From assembly GCA_029880665.1 (NCBI GenBank), contig JAOUNZ010000051.1, positions 1-6,965 of the forward strand: a stretch of 6,965 nucleotides of DNA. The letters are read 5' to 3'. The notes under the pieces were generated by a model. That model ran no database searches. It was given only the letters and a program-made list of their open reading frames with translations, and was not told the origin of the DNA. Shown piece after piece: positions 1 to 5,023 of the stretch. Position 1 is the first letter of the stretch, and each line of letters starts with the position of its first letter. Made by a program: the position numbers and the translations under genes. The DNA comes from Candidatus Nitrosopumilus sp. Lineage in GTDB: Archaea > Thermoproteota > Nitrososphaeria > Nitrososphaerales > Nitrosopumilaceae.

Positions 1-674
1 TTGAGGAACTAGTAAAGAAACATGGTAGACCTGTGCTAGTTGAAATGTGGAGGGAGAAATTCTTTTACTTTGTTTTAAAATGGGAGTTTAACTTTATTGA
101 TAATCTTGGAAAGGCATCTGCGCTATCCACAGATCAGATTGATGTTGAAAACGGCAATAGATATAATATCAATTTTGTAGACGAACATAATCAAAAGCAA
201 AACCCAATCATTTTGCACAATTCCCCAAGTGGGGCAATAGAGAGAATAATTTATGCATTATTAGAAAAAGCGGCAAAAGAAATTAAGGAGGGGAGAAAAC
301 CACAGTTCCCATTATGGTTAGCTCCAACACAGGTTAGAATAATTCCGTTAAAAGAAGAGTTTAATGATTTTTGTGAGAGTTTAGCGGATAAAATTTCATC
401 AAACAGTATCCGCATTGACATTGATGATAGAAATGAGAGTATCGGTAAGAGAATCCGTGAGGCAGAAAAAGAATGGATTCGATATATTTTGGTGATTGGT
501 GAAAAGGAAGCAAATTCACAAAATCTGAATATACGTGATAGACAAACAGGCAATGTTAGAGAAATATCGTTTGACGATTTCCTAAATGAGATCAAAGAGC
601 AAACTCAAGGAAAGCCATTCACGGGTTTGAATTTGCCGAAACATCTATCAAAGAGACCTCAATTAATGGTGTAA
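1..674 (+). CDS. thrS: Threonyl-tRNA synthetase, archaeal type, C-terminal part (5' truncated by window edge)
   Basis: This enzyme charges tRNA-Thr with threonine in the cytoplasm. The frame is open from the left edge (first complete codon at 3), so the gene starts outside the window and any N-terminal editing domain is not visible. About 223 residues are seen. They begin in the class II catalytic core: a VLVEMWR segment, then FYFVLKWEFNF, then LSTDQIDVEN. Motif 3 (HNSPSGAIER) carries the His that matches the third zinc ligand of ThrRS (His511 in the E. coli enzyme) and the invariant motif-3 Arg. The C-terminal anticodon-binding domain starts at about PLWLAPTQVRIIPL and includes IDIDDRNESIGKRIREAE, typical of the HGTP anticodon fold. 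The protein ends in RPQLMV. The next gene starts 2 nt after the TAA, which suggests cotranscription. The family assignment is confident. No frameshift or missing motif is seen in the visible part. Confidence 0.96.
   Translation, partial: EELVKKHGRPVLVEMWREKFFYFVLKWEFNFIDNLGKASALSTDQIDVENGNRYNINFVDEHNQKQNPIILHNSPSGAIERIIYALLEKAAKEIKEGRKPQFPLWLAPTQVRIIPLKEEFNDFCESLADKISSNSIRIDIDDRNESIGKRIREAEKEWIRYILVIGEKEANSQNLNIRDRQTGNVREISFDDFLNEIKEQTQGKPFTGLNLPKHLSKRPQLMV
668..671 (+). promoter_or_regulatory. Shine-Dalgarno site of the agmatinase gene
   Basis: A GGTG lies inside the last codons of thrS, five nucleotides before the ATG at 677. It matches the core complementary to the archaeal 16S 3' end. 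An internal operon gene needs such a site, in contrast to the apparently leaderless first genes elsewhere in this window. It supports 677 as the start. Confidence 0.55.
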
Positions 675-676
675 AA

Positions 677-1552
677 ATGAGCTTTCTAGATTTATACATG
701 AATAGAAACCCACTGATCACTGCATCAGATAATGAATCAGAACCTGTCGCAACTATTTTTGGCATTCCATTTGATGCAACTCACTCTTACAAACCAGGTT
801 GCAGGTTTGGTCCTGATGCAATTCGTGATTCATTTAACAACATAGAAATCTTTCATCCTAACCTTCAAGTAGATCTAGAGACAGTCAGTATCGAGGATTT
901 GGGAAATACTAGGCACACTGTTGTGGCATCAGAAATGATTGACATGGTGAAAAAAATTACCACTGAACTTATTGCAAAAAAAAGGCAGTTATTCGTTTTG
1001 GGCGGTGAACACTCTATCACATATGGAACTTACACCAGCTTTCCAAAAGAGACGGGATATGTCGTGTTTGATGCTCATTATGACTTACGAGATGAATTCG
1101 CAGACATTAAACTAAGCCATGCATCATACCTTCGAAGAGTTGTAGAAGAAAGAGGCGCTGAAAATATTCTACATGTTGGCGCCAGAGCTTTTGTAAAAGA
1201 AGAATTGGAGTTTCTTAAGGAAAACAACATCAAAACTATTACAGATAGGCAGATCAGGGATGGGGATGGACCACGTCTGCTAAGAGATTACGTATCAACG
1301 TTTGATACGATTTATTCTAGTTTTGATCTTGATGTGTTAGATCCTGCATATGCACCGGGGGTTGGCAATCCTGAGGCAATAGGGATAACTTCAAGAGAAT
1401 TGTTTGACATGATTCAGACATTTGAAGAAACAAAAGTCATAGGAGTAGATGTTGTGGAGCTAAATCCATATCACGATAATGGTGCTACCGCGTCGTTAGC
1501 TGCAAAAATAATCTCTACCTTGATTGCCATCAACTTATCTCAACTTAAATGA
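677..1552 (+). CDS. speB: Agmatinase-family ureohydrolase (agmatine or aminopropylagmatine hydrolase)
   Basis: This is a binuclear manganese ureohydrolase of the arginase/agmatinase fold, 291 residues, a normal family length. All metal ligands are visible: His112 in GGEHS, Asp132/His134/Asp136 in FDAHYD, and Asp217/Asp219 in SFDLDVLDP. Other family marks are GCRFGPDAIR near residue 45, LSHASYLRR near 150 and YAPGVGNPE near 230. The DAHxDLRDE form resembles archaeal agmatinases and lacks the DAHTDIN of arginases, so the expected products are urea plus putrescine from agmatine. In thermophilic archaea, relatives act on N1-aminopropylagmatine to give spermidine, and sequence alone does not separate the two substrates. 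It probably works in polyamine synthesis in the cytoplasm. ATG 677 has a GGTG ribosome site and lies 2 nt after thrS, so the two are likely one transcript. Confidence 0.92.
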   Translation: MSFLDLYMNRNPLITASDNESEPVATIFGIPFDATHSYKPGCRFGPDAIRDSFNNIEIFHPNLQVDLETVSIEDLGNTRHTVVASEMIDMVKKITTELIAKKRQLFVLGGEHSITYGTYTSFPKETGYVVFDAHYDLRDEFADIKLSHASYLRRVVEERGAENILHVGARAFVKEELEFLKENNIKTITDRQIRDGDGPRLLRDYVSTFDTIYSSFDLDVLDPAYAPGVGNPEAIGITSRELFDMIQTFEETKVIGVDVVELNPYHDNGATASLAAKIISTLIAINLSQLK

Positions 1553-1680
1553 TCAAGCATTGCAAAATATGGCACTGATGTTTTATTTCTGTTACAAACT
1601 AAATTTCAATCACGAATAAAGACATAATCACAGTTTGAATGGCATGTACAGCATAACATCACATTTTCGTTATTTATTGC

Positions 1681-1690
1681 TTTTTTTATA
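1681..1690 (+). terminator. T-tract terminator candidate after the thrS-agmatinase operon
   Basis: Seven consecutive T residues (1681-1687), followed by ATA, lie about 130 nt after the agmatinase stop. Archaeal RNA polymerase can terminate on U-rich stretches without a stem-loop. The same T7 length recurs after the NAD kinase gene. There is no strong hairpin just before it. Confidence 0.4.
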
Positions 1691-1760
1691 TTTATTCTAT
1701 AAATCCGTACTCGATTTTACAGATTTTAACTTGGATTTTCTATGAATTCATCCTCATCAC

Positions 1761-1767
1761 TTTATTA
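1761..1767 (+). promoter_or_regulatory. TATA-like box for the CDP-alcohol phosphatidyltransferase
   Basis: TTTATTA begins 30 nt before the ATG at 1791, the spacing expected if transcription starts at the A of the ATG. A nearly identical TTTATT sits 29 nt before the NAD-kinase ATG. No Shine-Dalgarno sequence precedes the ATG. This indicates a leaderless mRNA and favours ATG 1791 over the upstream TTG at 1779. Confidence 0.55.
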
Positions 1768-1790
1768 GATGGGGAAATTTGAGATATCAT

Positions 1791-2369
1791 ATGCTAAATA
1801 ATCTGAGGGACTCACTCCGACCCGCACTTGAGAAAATTGGGAAAGGATTTGCATCTACCGGGTTATCGCCTAATTTTTGGACTTTTGTTGGTCTTGTGTT
1901 TGCCATGATTTCTGCAATTATTTACGGTTTGGGGATAGAATACGGATTAGTAATTGGTGGGATTTTGTTACTTGTTTCAGGATTCTTTGATATGGTTGAC
2001 GGTCAAGTTGCACGAGTCACAGGTAAGATCTCAGTTAAGGGGTCATATCTTGATTCGATGTTTGACAAGATTGCAGAAGGGGCAATATTTTTAGGAATTT
2101 TGATTGGGGGGTATGTAGAGCCATATCTTGTGTTGCTGGCAATAACATTGTCTTTATTGGTAAGTTATGCGCGAGCAAAATCAGATGCAATAAACATAAA
2201 GCTTCAAGGAATTGGGATTGGTGAACGGGCAGAAAGATTATTGGTAATTGCAGTAATTGGGATTATTGGATTTATGGAATACGCAGTAATCATAGTTGTA
2301 ATAATTGCAGGGATTACGTTAATTCAAAGAATGGTTATTACGACAAAAAGTATTCAAGAAAAAGACTAA
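1791..2369 (+). CDS. CDP-alcohol phosphatidyltransferase, probable archaetidylinositol phosphate synthase
   Basis: This integral membrane enzyme joins an alcohol headgroup to CDP-archaeol with release of CMP. Its most likely product is archaetidylinositol phosphate, made from L-myo-inositol-1-phosphate, a precursor of archaeal inositol lipids. The complete family signature D-x2-DG-x2-AR-x8-G-x3-D-x3-D is present as Asp67, Asp70-Gly71, Ala74-Arg75, Gly84, Asp88 and Asp92. The N-terminal STGLSPNFWT and the GIGERAERL segment (about 141-150) match the archaeal inositol-type subfamily. Several hydrophobic segments (roughly 32-48, 51-66, 96-125 and 150-178) fit a polytopic protein. Length is 192 residues, normal for the family. 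An in-frame TTG at 1779 would add four residues, but the ATG at 1791 has a TATA-like box at leaderless distance. Its TAA interlocks with the TAG of the convergent eS26 gene. Substrate choice among the CDP-alcohol enzymes is inferred, not proven. Confidence 0.9.
   Translation: MLNNLRDSLRPALEKIGKGFASTGLSPNFWTFVGLVFAMISAIIYGLGIEYGLVIGGILLLVSGFFDMVDGQVARVTGKISVKGSYLDSMFDKIAEGAIFLGILIGGYVEPYLVLLAITLSLLVSYARAKSDAINIKLQGIGIGERAERLLVIAVIGIIGFMEYAVIIVVIIAGITLIQRMVITTKSIQEKD
2345..2363 (-). terminator. T-tract terminator candidate of the eS26 gene, inside the neighbouring gene's 3' end
   Basis: Read on the minus strand, two T5 tracts (2363-2359 and 2349-2345) follow within 20 nt of the eS26 stop codon. 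They fall in the last codons of the convergent lipid-enzyme gene, where they encode lysines. A U-tract mechanism would fit archaea, but the tracts are short and could simply reflect lysine codons. Confidence 0.35.
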
Positions 2370-2653
2370 CGTAGTTTTCCACGTTTTCGTCTGCTGTCTT
2401 CCGATCTGATTTTCAGAATTTTGAAATGAATTGCACATGAAATGCAATAATGCTTCAAGACTGTTGGTGATGCAATGTATGCGCCTTGTGCACGGAGTTC
2501 TTTTGCCAATGTATGTTCGACAAGATTCAATCTGGATGTGACTTTTTTTGCCTTGTCCTTTGGAACCGTTTGTCCACAGTTTGTACATTGTACTGTACCC
2601 GAGGAACCTTTTCCTCCTTTTGTACGACCTCTGCTTGCACGTTTGAGTGGCAT
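2366..2653 (-). CDS. rps26e: Small-subunit ribosomal protein eS26 (S26e)
   Basis: This 95-residue basic zinc-binding protein of the small ribosomal subunit matches eukaryotic RPS26, where the protein sits near the mRNA exit and the 18S rRNA 3' end. The zinc-binding pairs are CTNC (Cys23, Cys26) and CISC (Cys70, Cys73). Family blocks include the basic Gly-rich N-terminus (PLKRASRGRTKGGKG), CTNCGQTVPKDKAKK and LKHYCISCAIHFKI, ending in a basic tail. An in-frame TTG at 2665 would add MFRF, but ATG 2653 is chosen because MPLKR is a natural N-terminus and a TATA-like box lies about 22-29 nt upstream. Among archaea, eS26 occurs in the TACK groups and not in most Euryarchaeota, so it helps place the organism. 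The gene stands alone, convergent with the lipid enzyme and divergent from the microprotein/sugar-kinase pair. Confidence 0.95.
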   Translation of the reverse strand: MPLKRASRGRTKGGKGSSGTVQCTNCGQTVPKDKAKKVTSRLNLVEHTLAKELRAQGAYIASPTVLKHYCISCAIHFKILKIRSEDSRRKRGKLR

Positions 2654-2674
2654 GAACCTGAACAAATTTGCCTA

Positions 2675-2682
2675 CTTATATT
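2675..2682 (-). promoter_or_regulatory. TATA box of the eS26 gene
   Basis: On the minus strand AATATAAG spans -29 to -22 relative to the A of the ATG at 2653. It is close to the archaeal TATA consensus and spaced for a transcript that starts at or next to the start codon. No ribosome-binding sequence lies between box and ATG, again suggesting a leaderless mRNA. Confidence 0.6.
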
Positions 2683-2742
2683 CTTGTAGGATATTAGTAA
2701 ATAGGTACTAATTTATGCCTGAACCGGCTGAAAATCACATAT

Positions 2743-2752
2743 CTTTTAATCT
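2743..2752 (+). promoter_or_regulatory. Candidate TATA-like box for the microprotein/sugar-kinase genes
   Basis: CTTTTAATCT is centred about 32 nt before the ATG at 2780, which would put transcription start a few nucleotides before that codon. The match is weaker than the other boxes in this window. It is supported mainly by its position in front of the next plus-strand genes. Confidence 0.35.
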
Positions 2753-2779
2753 AAGATCGGGTTATTTCATATGGTTTAG

Positions 2780-2884
2780 ATGCGCGGTCTTTGTCATCAT
2801 TGCTTTACATCCGGAGTAGAAATTGAAGTAATCAAAGGTAGAATTCTTTGCAAAAATTGCATTGAAGAAAATGCAAAAAACTAA
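2780..2884 (+). CDS. Small CxxC/CxxC zinc-ribbon-like protein, 34 residues, function unknown
   Basis: The reading frame runs ATG to TAA and encodes 34 residues with two clean cysteine pairs: Cys5-His-His-Cys8 and Cys24-Lys-Asn-Cys27, spaced by 15 residues. That is the geometry of a minimal zinc ribbon (two CxxC knuckles joined by a short beta hairpin). The middle part (VEIEVIKGRILC) reads as two short strands with a turn at Lys-Gly. The last 14 nt overlap the ATG of the following kinase gene, so translation may be coupled. The frame is short and I do not recognise a named family, so chance cannot be excluded, but four cysteines in exact knuckle spacing in AT-rich DNA argue for a real gene. 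It could bind RNA, DNA or protein; nothing here says which. Confidence 0.65.
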   Translation: MRGLCHHCFTSGVEIEVIKGRILCKNCIEENAKN

Positions 2885-3779
2885 ATCACAATTCAGTAAA
2901 TCAAATAAAGTGAAATTAGCTGTTTTTGCCCATTGTGCAATAGATTCAATACATATTGAGGATCAGACATATGAGCAAATTGGCGGATCTGCTTGCTATT
3001 GTGGACTCACCGCGCGTGAATTCAAGTTTGATGTTGATTTGTATACAAAAATTGGTCCTGATTTTCCAAAACAATATCTCACCCTAAATAAGATAAATTT
3101 TACAAATGCCGAATCTAAAAAAAATACTACCCGATTCAACATCTCAATTACGGGTTCCGACAGAATTCTGAAGCTTGAAAACGAATGCGAGTCTATTGAT
3201 TATTCTAGTATGGATGCTGATGGACATCTTGTTAGCCCAATATATCATGAGGTATCAAGTGACGTTTTTAGAAAAATAAAAGATGATTCTAATTTTATTT
3301 TTGTTGATCCTCAAGGTTTTCTGAGAAGAAAGGATTCACAAAACAATATTTTTTTGGAAAAGACTAATCTTGATTTGTCCAAGGTTGATGCAATCAAGGT
3401 CAATCCTGAAGAGTCTCAGCAAATTGTTAGTGGCACTCATGATGAAATGATGATGGCATTACAAAAGAAAGGAGTTAAGTATGTTTTATTGACAAACAAA
3501 GAAAATGTTTCTCTTTTAGTAAAAGACAAGGTCTACTCAATAACACTTCCTAACAAGCAAATTCATGACACCACTGGGATAGGAGACATCTTCTGTACAG
3601 CGTTTACCTGTACGATGATCAAAGAAAAAGATTTTTTGTGGGCATTATGTTTCGCAGGAGGTGCTGCTCAAGCAGCCCTTGATTCAAAAAATCTAGGCTT
3701 ACAAAAAATTCCTTCAAAAGGGACAGTTCAAACAAATGCCTCCTATTTTTATAATCTAGTGAAATTTCGTGACCTATAA
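2871..3779 (+). CDS. PfkB/ribokinase-family sugar kinase, substrate unknown
   Basis: This is a cytoplasmic ATP-dependent kinase of the ribokinase fold, 302 residues, a normal length. The C-terminal PfkB signature is DTTGIGDIFCTAF, with Asp239 as the expected catalytic base and the Gly-rich anion hole at 236-238. The N-terminal substrate-side glycine pair is in IGGSACYCGLTAREF (38-51). KVNPEE (176-181) matches the Asn/Glu motif of the family that helps bind phosphate and Mg. FVDPQGFLRR (144-153) is a segment common in archaeal members. Substrate specificity cannot be read from this; sugars, nucleosides and myo-inositol are all possible in the family. Start choice is uncertain: ATG 2871 overlaps the microprotein gene by 14 nt, TTG 2862 would add three residues, and GTG 2910 would remove 13 Lys/Ser-rich residues and the overlap. 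It is probably transcribed with the microprotein gene. The NAD-kinase gene begins 39 nt after its stop. Confidence 0.85.
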   Translation: MQKTKSQFSKSNKVKLAVFAHCAIDSIHIEDQTYEQIGGSACYCGLTAREFKFDVDLYTKIGPDFPKQYLTLNKINFTNAESKKNTTRFNISITGSDRILKLENECESIDYSSMDADGHLVSPIYHEVSSDVFRKIKDDSNFIFVDPQGFLRRKDSQNNIFLEKTNLDLSKVDAIKVNPEESQQIVSGTHDEMMMALQKKGVKYVLLTNKENVSLLVKDKVYSITLPNKQIHDTTGIGDIFCTAFTCTMIKEKDFLWALCFAGGAAQAALDSKNLGLQKIPSKGTVQTNASYFYNLVKFRDL

Positions 3780-3788
3780 TCATCATTC

Positions 3789-3796
3789 TTTTATTG
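3789..3796 (+). promoter_or_regulatory. TATA-like box of the NAD-kinase-like gene
   Basis: TTTTATTG lies between the sugar-kinase stop and the ATG at 3819, with its TTTATT core starting 29 nt before the ATG. This is the same word at nearly the same distance as before the lipid-enzyme gene. It indicates an own, leaderless promoter for this gene despite the short 39-nt gap, and supports ATG 3819 over TTG 3804. Confidence 0.55.
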
Positions 3797-3818
3797 AACT
3801 GAATTGATTCATTCTTCT

Positions 3819-4817
3819 ATGCAAATAGGAATTTACGGTTCAGGAACTACTGAATCTGCTGCAAAGACAATAAAGAAAATTTTGGATGATTCTGGAATCA
3901 AGTCGTTTCCAATTGGTAAATCTAAGAACAAGGAATCTGACTGTGTTATTGTTTTAGGTGGGGATAAGGGAGTTAGAAATTATTTTCACAGGACGTTTGA
4001 TTCCATCTCTCCAGTACTAGGAGTGAGTGAAGGGGAGGCAAGCGGGTTTTTAGCTCAGGTTGAACTTCGAGAATTTTCTGCATATGTTAATATTTTAAAA
4101 AAACAAAAGTATGCCGTAGAAGAGGTCCCTCGATTAGGAGTGAAGATCGATGGAAAAAATGTTTATCCAGTTCTAAACGATGTTGCAGTATTTTCATCAA
4201 AGAGTGCAATGTTGATGGAGCATACACTTAGAGTGAATGGGGATGAGGTATGGCATGATAACAGCGATGGAATAATCGTATCTACCCCCATCGGATCTTC
4301 GGCCTATTCGATGTCTGCTGGCGGACCTGTGCTATTTCAAGATTCTGCAGTGTTTGAAATAATTTCTGTGAATTCACTTGATGTTACCAGAAGACCAATA
4401 ATCGTTTCTAACAAAAGTTCGATTGAGATTGATGATATATCCGCAAGATTACACTGTGAAGCTGTTCTTGATGGTTTGGACAGATATAAGGTGAACAAAA
4501 TTGTTGAGTGTTCTCAGTTCTTTCCACCGGCAAAAATCATTAGGCTCAAAAAAGATTCAACTGCAATTTCGGCATTGGCAAAAAAAGTGCACCTAGCTGA
4601 AGAATTACTCAGCATGCCTCCAAGCTCAAAATTACTATTGAAGACACTAGAATACGAGGGCGCACTCACACAAAAAGATTTGGCAAACAAAACATTACTT
4701 CCTGATAGAACGGTCAGGTTGGCTTTGAGTCATTTACTGAAGAAGGGATATGTAAAGAAGAAGGTATCAATAAGAGATGCTAGGCAGAAAATTTATGAGA
4801 TATCTAGAATAGAGTGA
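3819..4817 (+). CDS. nadK: NAD kinase-like protein with C-terminal winged-helix domain
   Basis: NAD kinase phosphorylates NAD(H) with ATP or polyphosphate to give NADP(H). The kinase part covers about residues 1-245 of 332. It has the N-terminal glycine-rich strand, IVLGGD (44-49, with the Asp that acts in catalysis in known enzymes), LNDVAVF (119-125) in place of the usual NE motif, and the strong signature DGIIVSTPIGSSAYSMSAGG (150-169). Two deviations stand out: GGDKG instead of GGDGT, and Asn-Asp instead of Asn-Glu. Residues about 268-331 form an extra domain (KLLLKTLEYEGALTQKDLA, then DRTVRLALSHLLKKGYVKK, then a basic wing) that reads as a MarR/ArsR-like winged helix-turn-helix. Usual NAD kinases of about 250-300 residues lack it. 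It could be an NAD kinase with a regulatory tail, or a regulator sensing NAD(P). ATG 3819 is preferred because of the TATA box. The catalytic assignment is likely but not certain. Confidence 0.85.
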   Translation: MQIGIYGSGTTESAAKTIKKILDDSGIKSFPIGKSKNKESDCVIVLGGDKGVRNYFHRTFDSISPVLGVSEGEASGFLAQVELREFSAYVNILKKQKYAVEEVPRLGVKIDGKNVYPVLNDVAVFSSKSAMLMEHTLRVNGDEVWHDNSDGIIVSTPIGSSAYSMSAGGPVLFQDSAVFEIISVNSLDVTRRPIIVSNKSSIEIDDISARLHCEAVLDGLDRYKVNKIVECSQFFPPAKIIRLKKDSTAISALAKKVHLAEELLSMPPSSKLLLKTLEYEGALTQKDLANKTLLPDRTVRLALSHLLKKGYVKKKVSIRDARQKIYEISRIE

Positions 4818-4825
4818 TCAGTAAG

Positions 4826-4837
4826 GTTATTTTTTTA
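4826..4837 (+). terminator. T7-tract terminator candidate, first copy, after the NAD kinase gene
   Basis: GTTATTTTTTTA begins 9 nt after the NAD-kinase stop codon and contains seven consecutive T. The identical 12-nt word occurs again at 4956-4967. Position and composition fit a U-tract archaeal terminator. Confidence 0.5.
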
Positions 4838-4890
4838 GAGAAGCTACATGTACGGATTGGGTATTTCTAAAGCACATAAACTGAATGTTT

Positions 4891-4915
4891 TAAGAAATTT
4901 CTGAGTAAATTCTTA
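4891..4915. repeat. Inverted repeat (hairpin) between convergent genes
   Basis: The arms TAAGAAATTT and AAATTCTTA can pair over nine base pairs with one bulged A and a six-nucleotide loop (CTGAGT). The stem is AT-rich and so weak as RNA. It lies between two T-tracts in the gap separating the convergent NAD kinase and CTP synthase genes. It may be part of the termination region or a protein-binding palindrome; chance is possible in such DNA. Confidence 0.4.
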
Positions 4916-4955
4916 TCAGGCATTATTTCATTGCCACATATCTTAAACTGTCATT

Positions 4956-4967
4956 GTTATTTTTTTA
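4956..4967 (+). terminator. T7-tract terminator candidate, second copy
   Basis: An exact copy of the 12-nt word at 4826-4837 (GTTATTTTTTTA) lies 130 nt further downstream, still before the convergent CTP synthase gene. It would act as a backup stop protecting that gene from antisense read-through. Confidence 0.4.
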
Positions 4968-4994
4968 AAGATTTAACGTATAAAATATCCTAAT

Positions 4995-5016
4995 TGCTGA
5001 AGTGATCTTTTCAGTA
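4995..5016 (-). terminator. Weak stem-loop just after CTP synthase
   Basis: CTGAA and TTCAG, extended by one G-U and one T-A pair, give a seven-pair stem with an eight-nucleotide loop, starting 7 nt after the CTP synthase stop on the minus strand. Only a short T4 run (about 4985-4982 on that strand) follows, so the call is tentative. It is the only structure near this gene's 3' end. Confidence 0.3.
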
Positions 5017-5023
5017 TAGCGGA

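Larger units (their letters stand above)
1553..1790. other. Intergenic region between agmatinase and the CDP-alcohol transferase
   Basis: This 238-nt AT-rich stretch holds no convincing gene. It contains a T7 tract (1681-1687), a TATAAA at 1698-1703 and a TTTATT box at 1761-1766. Three ATCAC words (near 1609, 1628 and 1659) and a short GATTTTA(A)C direct repeat (about 1713-1730) are probably chance in such AT-rich DNA. Open frames starting at ATG 1742 and ATG 1769 have only 8 and 10 codons. No tRNA cloverleaf or C/D-box pair was found by eye. Confidence 0.5.

Noticed and set aside
251..595. Minus-strand open frame of 114 codons inside thrS
   Set aside because: It lies entirely antisense to a well-supported ThrRS anticodon-binding domain and its translation (Ser/Ile/Phe-rich) shows no recognisable motif.
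974..981. A8 run in the agmatinase gene as a possible frameshift site
   Set aside because: The frame is intact through it and all downstream catalytic motifs are in the same phase. It encodes lysines in AT-rich DNA.
1575..1640. Possible C/D-box small RNA in the agmatinase downstream gap
   Set aside because: There is a TGATG word but no full C box (RTGATGA) with a matching D box at guide spacing, and the CAAACT/AGTTTG inverted pair is only six bases with a 31-nt loop.
2319..2711. Alternative frames over the eS26 gene on both strands (89, 78 and 67 codons)
   Set aside because: They shadow the eS26 frame, whose zinc knuckles and family blocks are unmistakable. Their cysteine content comes from the complementary or shifted reading of basic codons.
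2715..2819. 34-codon plus-strand frame starting MPEPAENH upstream of and overlapping the microprotein
   Set aside because: It overlaps the CxxC/CxxC frame in another phase, shows no motif, and has no well-placed TATA box. The cysteine-pair frame is the better explanation of the region.
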